Shown: positions 9,139-17,209 of the stretch, piece after piece
Layout of the letters: each line of letters opens with the position of its first letter
Position numbering within the stretch: the first letter of the stretch is position 1
DNA from: Lancefieldella rimae ATCC 49626
GTDB taxonomy: Bacteria; Actinomycetota; Coriobacteriia; Coriobacteriales; Atopobiaceae
Assembly: GCF_000174015.1 (NCBI RefSeq)
Contig: NZ_ACFE01000001.1
Coordinates: 248,001 to 312,000 of the forward strand
Reading direction: 5' to 3'
Length of the DNA: 64,000 nt
The notes under the pieces: model-generated
What the model was told of the DNA's origin: nothing
Database searches by the model: none
Seen by the model: only the letters and a program-made list of their open reading frames with translations
Program-made: the position numbers and the translations under genes

Positions 9139-10314
9139 CTACTTTCTCGATTTCTTATGCGGTCGTGGATGCTTCTTTTTTGCCTCGGAGGCAGCTTCTT
9201 TTATGTCTTTTTCAGACAGAACGTCCGAGCTTCTTTGGGCGACAAGAGCGGCAAGATCCAACAGTTGCGCAGAGGTAAGATCCGTTGGCGTAGTGATTTG
9301 AACCATTACTATGAGATTACCTCGAGCAATTCCATTCACCTGAGGCATGCCGTGATTACTCACTATGATTTGCTGACCATATTGACATCCGGCAGGAATT
9401 TTTACCTCAACACGTTCGTCTTGCATAATACCGTCAACCATGACGGACGTTCCCACAATGGCCTGAAGCGAGTCTATGGAAACGCTCATGTACAGATCGT
9501 CTCCACGGCGCTCAAACGTCTCGTGAGGAGAAACTTCCACGGTTACAATGAGGTCTCCCGTTGTGTCCCCACGCACACCGGCCTCTCCCTTTCCTTTAAT
9601 GACAAGAGACTGACCGGAATGAATGCCGGCGGGAATATCGATACGCAGGTGCTCGTGATCGGGAGTACGACCTTCTCCCCCACACGTTTCGCAGGGCTTA
9701 TCAATCTTTTTTCCGGTACCGGCGCACTCGGGACAAACCGCCTGCGTCTGCATTTGACCGAAAACCGTTTTTTGAACCTGTACGACCGCGCCCGTTCCTT
9801 TGCAACGCGGGCACGTTGTTATATGTCCTCCTTCTGCCACGCCGGATCCGTTGCAGTCATCACAGGGAGACAGTCTATCGTAGGCGATTGTTTTATGCGT
9901 CCCACAAGCGGCTTCCTCAAGAGTAATGGAGAGATGTATGGCCATATCCGAGCCGCGCGTCCGTGTATGCGCACCACCGTGGCCCGATCTTCCTCCAAAG
10001 AATGAATCAAAAATATCGCTGAAGCCGCCAAAACCTCCGCCAAAAATATCGGACATATCAACATAGCTTGAAGAGCCGCCAAAACCGGCAGGGCCGCTTG
10101 CATCTCCGTATCGGTCATAGTTGGCACGCTTGGTTTCATCGGAAAGAACGGAGTATGCCTCGTTAACCTCTTTAAAAAGAGCTTCGGCATTAGGATCATC
10201 CGATACGTCCGGATGCAGCTTACGGGCTTTCTTCAAAAACGCTCGCTTGATGGTACGCTGGTCGGCGTCCTTCTCAACTTCCAAAACCTCGTAATAGTCC
10301 CGCTTTGGTTTCAC
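9139..10314 (-). CDS. dnaJ: Chaperone DnaJ
   Basis: Type I Hsp40 co-chaperone that delivers clients to DnaK and stimulates its ATPase. The 391-residue protein has a J domain (about 5-70, HPD at 34-36), a Gly/Phe-rich linker with GGGFGGFSDIFDSFFGG, a zinc domain with four CxxCxGxG-type repeats (CDDCNGSG, CPRCKGTG, CPECAGTG, CETCGGEG), two C-terminal substrate domains and a Lys/Arg-rich tail. The start is GTG behind GGGGGA. dnaK, grpE and hrcA are not adjacent; instead a second DnaJ-like gene lies just upstream. Confidence 0.96.
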   Translation of the reverse strand: MKPKRDYYEVLEVEKDADQRTIKRAFLKKARKLHPDVSDDPNAEALFKEVNEAYSVLSDETKRANYDRYGDASGPAGFGGSSSYVDMSDIFGGGFGGFSDIFDSFFGGRSGHGGAHTRTRGSDMAIHLSITLEEAACGTHKTIAYDRLSPCDDCNGSGVAEGGHITTCPRCKGTGAVVQVQKTVFGQMQTQAVCPECAGTGKKIDKPCETCGGEGRTPDHEHLRIDIPAGIHSGQSLVIKGKGEAGVRGDTTGDLIVTVEVSPHETFERRGDDLYMSVSIDSLQAIVGTSVMVDGIMQDERVEVKIPAGCQYGQQIIVSNHGMPQVNGIARGNLIVMVQITTPTDLTSAQLLDLAALVAQRSSDVLSEKDIKEAASEAKKKHPRPHKKSRK

Positions 10315-10354
10315 GCTTAACGTCCCCCATTACCTACGAACTTGTGTGTCTTTT

Positions 10355-10384
10355 GCGAGAAGAACGGCCTTGCGTCCTTCTCGC
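10355..10384. repeat. Second inverted pair of the CGAGAAG motif
   Basis: GCGAGAAG and CTTCTCGC arms separated by 14 nt in the short gap between the two dnaJ genes. It could act as a weak hairpin, but there is no U-tract. It is one of two intergenic inverted pairs of the over-represented motif. Confidence 0.5.
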
Positions 10385-10404
10385 TTCTCCTTACAAAATA
10401 TCTC

Positions 10405-11502
10405 CTACCAGCGGCCTAAACCAGCCGTACAGGAAAAGAACATATAGGCAACCAGTGCCCACGCAATGCCTGTCAGAGCGCCGTTTACTACCGCATAGCC
10501 AAGATTTCTCCACCAACGCTGCGACCGTTTAATGCCGTCGCCTACGATATTTCTTACGCCAAAAACAACCAGCATCGCAACAATAATCGTACCCAGAAGA
10601 GAAGCACCCGTAGCTAGGTCAACCGCAAAAAATGGGAGTGCTATGCCAATTGCTCGCGCACCCATTGACTGGCGCAGGGTAACTTGTTCTTCCGGAACGC
10701 GCACGCGCACGACAAAATCGCCTGTCTTTGAGCCGTTTGTACCGGCGTTACCCTTGCCCTCCATGCGAATTTCATCTCCGTCGTGCGCATGAGGCGGAAC
10801 ATTCACCACCGCTTCGCTGGCACTCAGTACCCTTCCTGAGCCACCACACGCCTCGCACGGATCCGCCACCACATGTCCGGTTCCTTCACACTCAGGACAT
10901 TCCATCTCAACGGTACCAAAACCAAAAATACCCGAAAGATCCACGTGAATATGACCAGTTCCCCCACACGTAGGACAGGTAGAGGAAGCTTCGCTGTGAT
11001 GTACTGAGCCGGAACCGTGACAGGCCTCACACGCAGAAAAACGCTGATAGGTGATGCCCTTACGTACACCCTCTTGAGCCTGCATGGGCGTAAGGGTCAA
11101 ATCATATTCAATATCGGCACCGGTTTGCGGCTTGTATGCCCGTGAGCGCCGTGAACCTTGCGAGCGCCACGAGGAGAAATCCACACCGCCAAAAGGAAAT
11201 CCCCAACCAAAGGGATCTTGACCGTATGAATTTGAGCCTGCAGGCGATCCGGAAGGACCATAACCGCCCGCAAAGGGATTACCCGAGCGCATTGCATCGT
11301 AGCGACGACGCTTTCCCTCATCAGAAAGTACCGCATACGCTTCAGAAACTTCTTTGAAGCGCGCTTCCGCATCGGGTGCTTTATTAACATCGGGGTGTAG
11401 TTTACGTGCTTTTACCTGAAACGCCTTACGGATTTCTTCGGTAGTAGCAGTCTCTGAGACTTCGAGAATGACGTAATAGTCCTTCTCGTTCATCGATGCC
11501 AT
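10405..11502 (-). CDS. Membrane-anchored DnaJ-like protein
   Basis: J-domain protein of 365 residues. The J domain is intact (HPD at 36-38). It is followed by a Gly/Phe linker with GGYGPSGSPAG and GWGFPFGG and by a complete four-repeat zinc domain (CEACHGSG, CPTCGGTG, CPECEGTG, CEACGGSG). The first substrate-binding domain begins normally (VVNVPPHAHDGDEI, TGDFVVRVRVPEE). Where a type I DnaJ continues into the rest of that domain, this protein instead has hydrophobic helices at about 298-316 and 336-356, separated by a basic segment (GIKRSQRWWRN). A cytoplasmic J domain tethered to the membrane is inferred, perhaps recruiting DnaK to membrane or secreted clients. It sits between hemW and dnaJ, the place often held by hrcA. 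No frameshift is visible. Confidence 0.88.
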   Translation of the reverse strand: MASMNEKDYYVILEVSETATTEEIRKAFQVKARKLHPDVNKAPDAEARFKEVSEAYAVLSDEGKRRRYDAMRSGNPFAGGYGPSGSPAGSNSYGQDPFGWGFPFGGVDFSSWRSQGSRRSRAYKPQTGADIEYDLTLTPMQAQEGVRKGITYQRFSACEACHGSGSVHHSEASSTCPTCGGTGHIHVDLSGIFGFGTVEMECPECEGTGHVVADPCEACGGSGRVLSASEAVVNVPPHAHDGDEIRMEGKGNAGTNGSKTGDFVVRVRVPEEQVTLRQSMGARAIGIALPFFAVDLATGASLLGTIIVAMLVVFGVRNIVGDGIKRSQRWWRNLGYAVVNGALTGIAWALVAYMFFSCTAGLGRW

Positions 11503-11573
11503 GCAGTATCTCCAACCATGTGATTAAATTATTGCGAACCGAACCTCGCAAATTGTACCCACAAATACCAATG

Positions 11574-12827
11574 TTAATGCAAATCCCAAAGACGTCCATA
11601 GAGTTCGTTGCCCAAAAGCCAGCCTGACTCCGTGGGTACCAAAGCACCGGCTGCGGTTCTGGCGAGAAGACCATCGTGCACACAGCTCTCCAGTGTCCCC
11701 TCCACTCGCTCTTTTCCAAGAACTTCCTGTGCATATGCTACCAAAGACGGTGACAGTCCCTGCGTAAGGCGGGCTCCGAGCATAAGGTCTTCAGCCGCGG
11801 CTTCACAGACGTCCAAAAACTCAACGTCAAACGATGTGTCCGCAAGTGTCTTTCCGGCTGCAATTGATTGCCGGGCGTCGCATACCTTGAGTCGAGCCCG
11901 AAATGCGTCTTTTGGAGGCTGCGGAAGTGAGGTTTGTATCGTACAAAGCTTATCGTAGCCTTCACGTGTCAACATGGACGCCGCTCCCGTGCCAAGCCCT
12001 ATATATGGCTGAGCAGTCCAATAGCTAAGATTATGCCGACAGACTTTGTGATTTCGTGCATAGCTTGCCACTTCATAGCGAGCATAACCTGCGGCTTTAA
12101 GGATCTTCTCGGCCTCTTCCATACGGCCGGCTTGTACGTCTGGGCCATTCCAAGGCGTCTTTGCACCTGCCGTTTGTTTTGCAAGCGGCGTGCCCTCTTC
12201 AATGGACAATGGATACACGCTCACGTGGTCCACATCAAGCTCCAAAAACGTTGCAAGCGTTTGCTGCCACGATTTTTGTGTTTGACCCTTTAAGGCGCAC
12301 ATGACATCACACGACACGTCAAAGCCCATGGAAGCGGCAGCACGCGCCCGATCAAACGCCTGCTTCGCGCTGTGAATGCGGCCAAGCCAGAGAAGCTCCG
12401 CATCACAAAAACTCTGCACTCCCAAAGAAATACGAGTTGTACCCGCATCTTTGAGCACGAGAAGTACCTCATCGGTAAGTGAATCCGGATTTGCCTCACA
12501 CGAGAATTCGGCAATGGGAGCCTTTGCGCGAATGCACGAAACGAGCCGGCCAAGTTCTGCTCCCAAAAGAGTTGGCGTCCCCCCACCCACATACGCACTT
12601 TGGCAATCTTCAAGCAACCCCAACGCATACGCTTCTTGAATCTGAGATTCAATCGCAGCCTCATAGCGAGCCATCAGCGGGTCGGAAGATGCCGTAGCCC
12701 ACGAGGCAAAATCACAATAGACACACTTATGAGCACAAAACGGGATGTGCACATAGAGCGCTTGTACGCCATTCAAATGCAACCGTTCCGACCAACTGCA
12801 TTCTGGCCTATCACTAGCGCCCAGCAT
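11574..12827 (-). CDS. hemW: Radical-SAM protein HemW (coproporphyrinogen III oxidase-like)
   Basis: Member of the HemN/HemW radical-SAM family. HemW proteins are heme chaperones rather than coproporphyrinogen dehydrogenases. The ~417-residue protein has CAHKCVYC (C31, C35, C38) at the very N-terminus after VQALYVHIPF, followed by YVGGGTPTLLG and FSCEANPDSLT. The C-terminal HemN-C domain is present. The N-terminus lacks the extra leader of true HemN. The frame is open nine codons further up, but the ATG at 12827 has GAGG at correct spacing and overlaps the dus stop by 14 bases. The hemW-dnaJ neighbourhood is the usual Gram-positive one, though hrcA is missing. Confidence 0.9.
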   Translation of the reverse strand: MLGASDRPECSWSERLHLNGVQALYVHIPFCAHKCVYCDFASWATASSDPLMARYEAAIESQIQEAYALGLLEDCQSAYVGGGTPTLLGAELGRLVSCIRAKAPIAEFSCEANPDSLTDEVLLVLKDAGTTRISLGVQSFCDAELLWLGRIHSAKQAFDRARAAASMGFDVSCDVMCALKGQTQKSWQQTLATFLELDVDHVSVYPLSIEEGTPLAKQTAGAKTPWNGPDVQAGRMEEAEKILKAAGYARYEVASYARNHKVCRHNLSYWTAQPYIGLGTGAASMLTREGYDKLCTIQTSLPQPPKDAFRARLKVCDARQSIAAGKTLADTSFDVEFLDVCEAAAEDLMLGARLTQGLSPSLVAYAQEVLGKERVEGTLESCVHDGLLARTAAGALVPTESGWLLGNELYGRLWDLH

Positions 12828-13911
12828 AATCCTCACGTTCCGGATCAATCTCATTCGTCACGCAAAAGAGCAACTCATCGGCAAGACGTATAAAATCGGA
12901 TGCCGTTACGCAACGAACCGAACGTCCGCGCCAATACGCCGCATGAGGTACCCCGCGAAAATACCATGTTGAAAGGCTGCGCGCTCGCGCAATATGAATA
13001 TGGGCGGCTTCCAGAAGATGCACGTGGAGCTTAAACGCAGACAGACGCTGGGAGAGCGTTGGGCAAAACAGCTCTTTTTCAGCACAGGCCCTTCTGGTAT
13101 TTGCAAATATCCAAGGATCTCCATAGGTACCGCGCGCAAGCATGACTGCGGATATCCCTGTTGTTTTGAGTACACGAGCAGCGTCATGGGCGCTCATTAC
13201 ATCCCCTGAGCCAATAACCGGAATTGAAACCGCACAGACCACGCGCTCCACGCAGTTCCAATCAGCCTTGCCCTGATAGAGCTGCGAGGCAAAGCGCCCG
13301 TGAACGGTTACCGCCGCCGCTCCCGCCGCTTCCAAGGCTCGCGCGAACTCAGGTGCACATTCTGAACCTACGGTGCGTCCCCGGCGAATCTTTGCCGTAA
13401 CCGGTACGTCTACCTCTGAGATACACGCACGTACAATCTCCGCCGCACGAACGGGATTGTCGAGAAGAGCCGATCCCTCCCCTTTTTTGACAACTTTCGG
13501 CACGGGACACGCCATGTTGATGTCGATAAGAGCCAGCTTTGGCCCAAGACGTTCGGCTATCTGAGAGGCTGCCTCACGAAACTGTTCAGGTTTTGACCCA
13601 AACAACTGAACCGCAATGTCCGGCTCAGGATCAAGCGGATATACAAGCTGCCAGGTTTTCTCGCCCCCAAAGTGGATGCCTGCCACAGAAACCATCTCGG
13701 TATAGGCAAGAGCTGCTCCACCCGCTCGTGCAAGAAGGCGGTATGCCCCATCGCTCACGCCTGCCATCGGTGCCATAAGAACCGGATTGTGTGCTAAGCG
13801 TTCGCGCAGGCTATTCCCTGATGTAAACGGTACAAGAGAATCGTCAAGACCCGCTGAGTCCGCCTCTTGTTTGAGAATTTCCGCTATATCCCCACTCACA
13901 AAATCACTCAT
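12814..13911 (-). CDS. dus: tRNA-dihydrouridine synthase
   Basis: Flavin-dependent enzyme that reduces uridine to dihydrouridine in the tRNA D-loop. The 365-residue protein has the FMN-barrel start [18 protein letters not shown], the catalytic-cysteine segment [20 protein letters not shown], and the tRNA/FMN-binding [18 protein letters not shown] and VIGSGDV motifs. It is DusB-like by overall pattern. The C-terminal part is somewhat divergent. Start ATG (13911) overlaps the lepA stop; a TTG two codons earlier is possible but less likely. Confidence 0.92.
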   Translation of the reverse strand: MSDFVSGDIAEILKQEADSAGLDDSLVPFTSGNSLRERLAHNPVLMAPMAGVSDGAYRLLARAGGAALAYTEMVSVAGIHFGGEKTWQLVYPLDPEPDIAVQLFGSKPEQFREAASQIAERLGPKLALIDINMACPVPKVVKKGEGSALLDNPVRAAEIVRACISEVDVPVTAKIRRGRTVGSECAPEFARALEAAGAAAVTVHGRFASQLYQGKADWNCVERVVCAVSIPVIGSGDVMSAHDAARVLKTTGISAVMLARGTYGDPWIFANTRRACAEKELFCPTLSQRLSAFKLHVHLLEAAHIHIARARSLSTWYFRGVPHAAYWRGRSVRCVTASDFIRLADELLFCVTNEIDPEREDYAGR

Positions 13912-15715
13912 CGTCAACTTTCAAAACCGCCAGGAAGGCTTCTTGCGGAACTTCCACAGAACCAATCTGCTTCATGCGCTTCTTTCCCTCTTTTTGCTTT
14001 TCCAACAGCTTGCGCTTGCGGGAAATATCGCCTCCATAGCACTTTGCCAACACATCCTTGCGGCGAGCGCGGACCGTGGAGCGAGAAATAATCTTGTTAC
14101 CGATGGCACCTTGAATGGGCACCTCAAAGAGCTGCTGCGGAATGATGCCCTTGAGCCGATCGCACAGACCGCGCGCAAGACTATATGCCTTGTCTTTATG
14201 CACGATAAACGACAGGGCATCCACCACATCTCCCGCCAGCAAAATGTCAAGCTTCACCAGATCGGACGGGCGATAATCATCAAACTCGTAATCAAGTGAC
14301 GCATAACCTTTTGTACGGCTTTTGAGCTGATCAAAGAAGTCAAGAATAAGCTCTGCCAGAGGAATAGAAAGATGCATCTCAACCGATTTATCGGTCAGAT
14401 ATACCATATCTTCAGAGATACCGCGGTGATCCACAACCAACTGCATAACCGCACCAACATATTCCGGAGGCACAATAATCTTTGCCTTCAGATACGGCTC
14501 TTCAATGCGATCGATACGCGTTACGTCAGGTAGATCCTGAGGGCTTGTAATTTCAACCATAGAGCCATCGGTTTTGTACACGTGATAGTCCACCGAGGGA
14601 CTTGTGGCAATAAGATCAAGGTCAAACTCACGCTCAAGGCGTTCTTTAACCACTTCCATATGAAGAAGCCCCAAAAATCCTACGCGAAAGCCAAAACCGA
14701 GCGCCACGGAGGTTTCGGGAGTCCATGTCAGCGAGGGATCGTTTACACGCAGCTTATCAAGGGCATCGCGAAGGTTTTCATATTGTTTGTTGTCAATGGG
14801 GAAAAGCCCAGTAAACACCATGGGCTTTGCTTCACGATATCCCGGAAGAGGCATTTCACATGGATGGTCCCTATACGTCAGAGTATCTCCCACATGCACG
14901 GCTCCGGGATCTTTTAAGCCGGTAACCACATAACCTACCTCGCCCACAGAAAGAGAATCAAACGCCACTTCAAGCGGACGTTTGGCGCCAACTTCTTCAA
15001 CAAGAAACGGTGTGGCAGCCTGCATCATCAAAAGCTGATTTCCGGCTTTGATAGAGCCGTCAAAGACGCGAACCGTTGCCACTACACCTCTGAACTGATC
15101 AAAATACGAGTCCAAAATCAAAGCCTTAAGCGGCGCGTTCTTGTCCCCTTTTGGCGGAGAAACAAGATAGACAATTGCCTCGAGAAGATCGTGGATCCCT
15201 TCACCGGTTTTTCCCGAAACGCACACGGCATCATCAGCCGGAATGGCAAGGCTGTCTTCAATCTCTGCCTTTACTTCATCAGGATGCGCCGAGGGTAAAT
15301 CTATTTTATTGATGGCGGGAACAATGTCTAAATCCGCGTTCATGGCAAGCATGGCATTTGAAACCGTTTGTGCCTCAACACCCTGCGTTGAATCCACTAC
15401 CAGCACCGCTCCTTCGCATGCAGCGAGAGAACGAGAGACTTCGTAGGTAAAGTCAACATGACCGGGAGTATCAATCAAATTGAATTGATAGCGCTCACCA
15501 TCGTCTGCGTCATACATGACGCGGACGGCATTCGATTTGATGGTGATACCGCGCTCACGTTCAATATCCATAGTATCCAGCAGCTGAGAGTCCATATCGC
15601 GCTCTTCAACGGTATGGGTAAGCTCCAAGATGCGATCGCTGATGGTTGATTTCCCGTGATCGATGTGCGCAACAATGGAAAAGTTGCGGATATGTAATGT
15701 GTCGTATGTATTCAT
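13904..15715 (-). CDS. lepA: Elongation factor 4 (LepA)
   Basis: Translational GTPase that acts on stalled or mis-translocated ribosomes and in initiation/assembly. 603 residues with G1 AHIDHGKST at 16-24, [10 protein letters not shown] (G2), [12 protein letters not shown] (G3), NKIDLPSA (G4), domains II and III, and the LepA-specific C-terminal domain ending in [20 protein letters not shown]. No truncation. Divergent from rpsT, with a short shared promoter region. Confidence 0.97.
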   Translation of the reverse strand: MNTYDTLHIRNFSIVAHIDHGKSTISDRILELTHTVEERDMDSQLLDTMDIERERGITIKSNAVRVMYDADDGERYQFNLIDTPGHVDFTYEVSRSLAACEGAVLVVDSTQGVEAQTVSNAMLAMNADLDIVPAINKIDLPSAHPDEVKAEIEDSLAIPADDAVCVSGKTGEGIHDLLEAIVYLVSPPKGDKNAPLKALILDSYFDQFRGVVATVRVFDGSIKAGNQLLMMQAATPFLVEEVGAKRPLEVAFDSLSVGEVGYVVTGLKDPGAVHVGDTLTYRDHPCEMPLPGYREAKPMVFTGLFPIDNKQYENLRDALDKLRVNDPSLTWTPETSVALGFGFRVGFLGLLHMEVVKERLEREFDLDLIATSPSVDYHVYKTDGSMVEITSPQDLPDVTRIDRIEEPYLKAKIIVPPEYVGAVMQLVVDHRGISEDMVYLTDKSVEMHLSIPLAELILDFFDQLKSRTKGYASLDYEFDDYRPSDLVKLDILLAGDVVDALSFIVHKDKAYSLARGLCDRLKGIIPQQLFEVPIQGAIGNKIISRSTVRARRKDVLAKCYGGDISRKRKLLEKQKEGKKRMKQIGSVEVPQEAFLAVLKVDDE

Positions 15716-15747
15716 AAAGAAAATAATAGCTCATACCGAGCACATCG

Positions 15748-15756
15748 TGCTATACT
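15748..15756 (+). promoter_or_regulatory. Extended -10 promoter element of rpsT
   Basis: TGC followed by TATACT, about 67 nt before the rpsT start, with no good -35 hexamer. The same extended -10 layout (TGC plus TATAAT-like) recurs at three other promoters in this window. Confidence 0.45.
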
Positions 15757-15822
15757 TTTACAGCTGTCCTCATCGTGTCTCAGCGTAGAGGCCTCACATT
15801 GTACATTCGAAAGGAACTACAC

Positions 15823-16086
15823 GTGGCTAACATTAAGTCTCAGAAAAAGCGCATTCTCACCGCTGAGAAGGCACGTCAGCGCAACAAGGCTGTCCGCTCC
15901 GAGCTCAAGACCGCCGTTAAGCATGTTCGCGCTGCTGTCGAAGCCGGCGAAAAAGATGCAGCTCAACTTGCAGCTAATAAGGCGGGTCGTCTTCTTGATA
16001 AAGCTGCTTCCAAGGGTATCATTCACAAGAACCAGGCAGCCAAGCGCAAGAGTGGCGTTCAGAAACTCGTGAACACACTTTCATAA
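15823..16086 (+). CDS. rpsT: 30S ribosomal protein bS20
   Basis: Primary 16S rRNA-binding protein of the small subunit. The 87-residue, strongly basic, all-helical protein starts (M)ANIKSQKKRILTAEKARQRN and ends QKLVNTLS, matching the family in length and sequence. The start is GTG at 15823, eight bases after AAAGGA; the longer upstream frame has no ribosome-binding site. Monocistronic between its own promoter and a strong terminator, and divergent from lepA (the rpsT/lepA/holA neighbourhood is common). Confidence 0.97.
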   Translation: MANIKSQKKRILTAEKARQRNKAVRSELKTAVKHVRAAVEAGEKDAAQLAANKAGRLLDKAASKGIIHKNQAAKRKSGVQKLVNTLS

Positions 16087-16108
16087 ACGCTGCACTCACT
16101 ACGATGTC

Positions 16109-16139
16109 AAGGCGGACTCTTCGGAGGCCGCCTTTTTTG
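16109..16139 (+). terminator. Intrinsic terminator of rpsT
   Basis: Stem AAGGCGGACTC / GAGGCCGCCTT with one mismatch and a TTCG tetraloop, followed by a run of T. Lies 23 nt after the rpsT stop. Confidence 0.9.
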
Positions 16140-16204
16140 TTTGGACACGTTTGCATGCGGAACAAACATCACGCAATAAACTTGCAGTTTCTATGAAGCC
16201 AAAG

Positions 16205-17167
16205 CTAGACTTTATACTTATTTCCACACATCTGCATAATAAGTTTCAACATGACGGTCTTCTCGTCAGCACCACTCTTTAATCCCCTCTCACAGCAAGC
16301 GCATGCAAAGAGAAGTCTTTCAAGTTCGCCGGGCTTAAAAGCCGAAGCCCATTTCACATACTCACGAACCTGCCAATCCTGTTTTTTTAATTCAGTTGCA
16401 AGATGAGCCGCTTCACCTCGAGATTTTAGAGACGCGGCGCAAATGAGCTCCCGTACGCGCGTTGTGATAAGCGTCAAAAGGCCAAGGGCATTTTTATCCG
16501 GGAGAATCTCATACAGCTCCAATGACCGACGCAAATTACGCGCCGAGAGACTGTCTAAAAATGTCCATGGTTTTACCTCAGCAACACGAGCAATATGCTG
16601 CTCTACAAAGGAAGTTGTTATCGGTTGGCCATCACTCAGTGCAGCAAGTGTTTTAACTTGTGCATCCAGCATGGTCGTTGAGTCTCCCACCCTATCAACA
16701 AGCTCCTGCGCCGCGGAAAAATCAATCACAAGCCCGTAACTTGCCGCAAGTTTTTGAACATACGGAGCAAGCTCACGAGGCTTCATGGAAGCACAAAGTA
16801 CAACTGATTTTTCACCAATTTTTGCGACCGCTTTGTAGAGTCTTGTTGTTCTTGCAAGCGTCTGAGCAGTAAGTAGAAGCGTAGTCGTAGGATTTGGATT
16901 TTCAAGATACAGTATAACTACCTCAGATGCAGCCTTAGAAAGTTTGTCTGCCTCTCTCAGTATCACTATGCGACGGCTATCTCCCATGGGCATTGTTTGA
17001 AGAGCAGAAACAAGGACATCTATATCAACGGTTGACCCAGTAAACTCATCCAGATTAAAGGCAGAAAATAACTCATTGAGGCGTTTCTTCAGCCTCTCAA
17101 CCATCTTGTTCCTCTTAAGCTCATCGGGGCCAACTGCCAGATAAGCCGGAAGAAGATCTTTTGCCAT
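16205..17167 (-). CDS. holA: DNA polymerase III subunit delta
   Basis: Clamp-loader subunit that opens the beta clamp. The 320-residue protein shows the family N-terminus LPAYLAVGPDELKRNKMVERL, a Rossmann/AAA-like core with DSRRIVILREADKLSKA, and a C-terminal helical collar. It has no functional Walker A motif, as expected for delta. Start ATG follows GGGAGG. Lies directly downstream of comEC and comEA, the widespread comEA-comEC-holA arrangement, which supports the assignment of this low-conservation protein. Confidence 0.9.
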   Translation of the reverse strand: MAKDLLPAYLAVGPDELKRNKMVERLKKRLNELFSAFNLDEFTGSTVDIDVLVSALQTMPMGDSRRIVILREADKLSKAASEVVILYLENPNPTTTLLLTAQTLARTTRLYKAVAKIGEKSVVLCASMKPRELAPYVQKLAASYGLVIDFSAAQELVDRVGDSTTMLDAQVKTLAALSDGQPITTSFVEQHIARVAEVKPWTFLDSLSARNLRRSLELYEILPDKNALGLLTLITTRVRELICAASLKSRGEAAHLATELKKQDWQVREYVKWASAFKPGELERLLFACACCERGLKSGADEKTVMLKLIMQMCGNKYKV

Positions 17168-17209
17168 TTCTTACCTCCCTCATTCTTTTTGCCTCTCTAC
17201 TTTACACGC

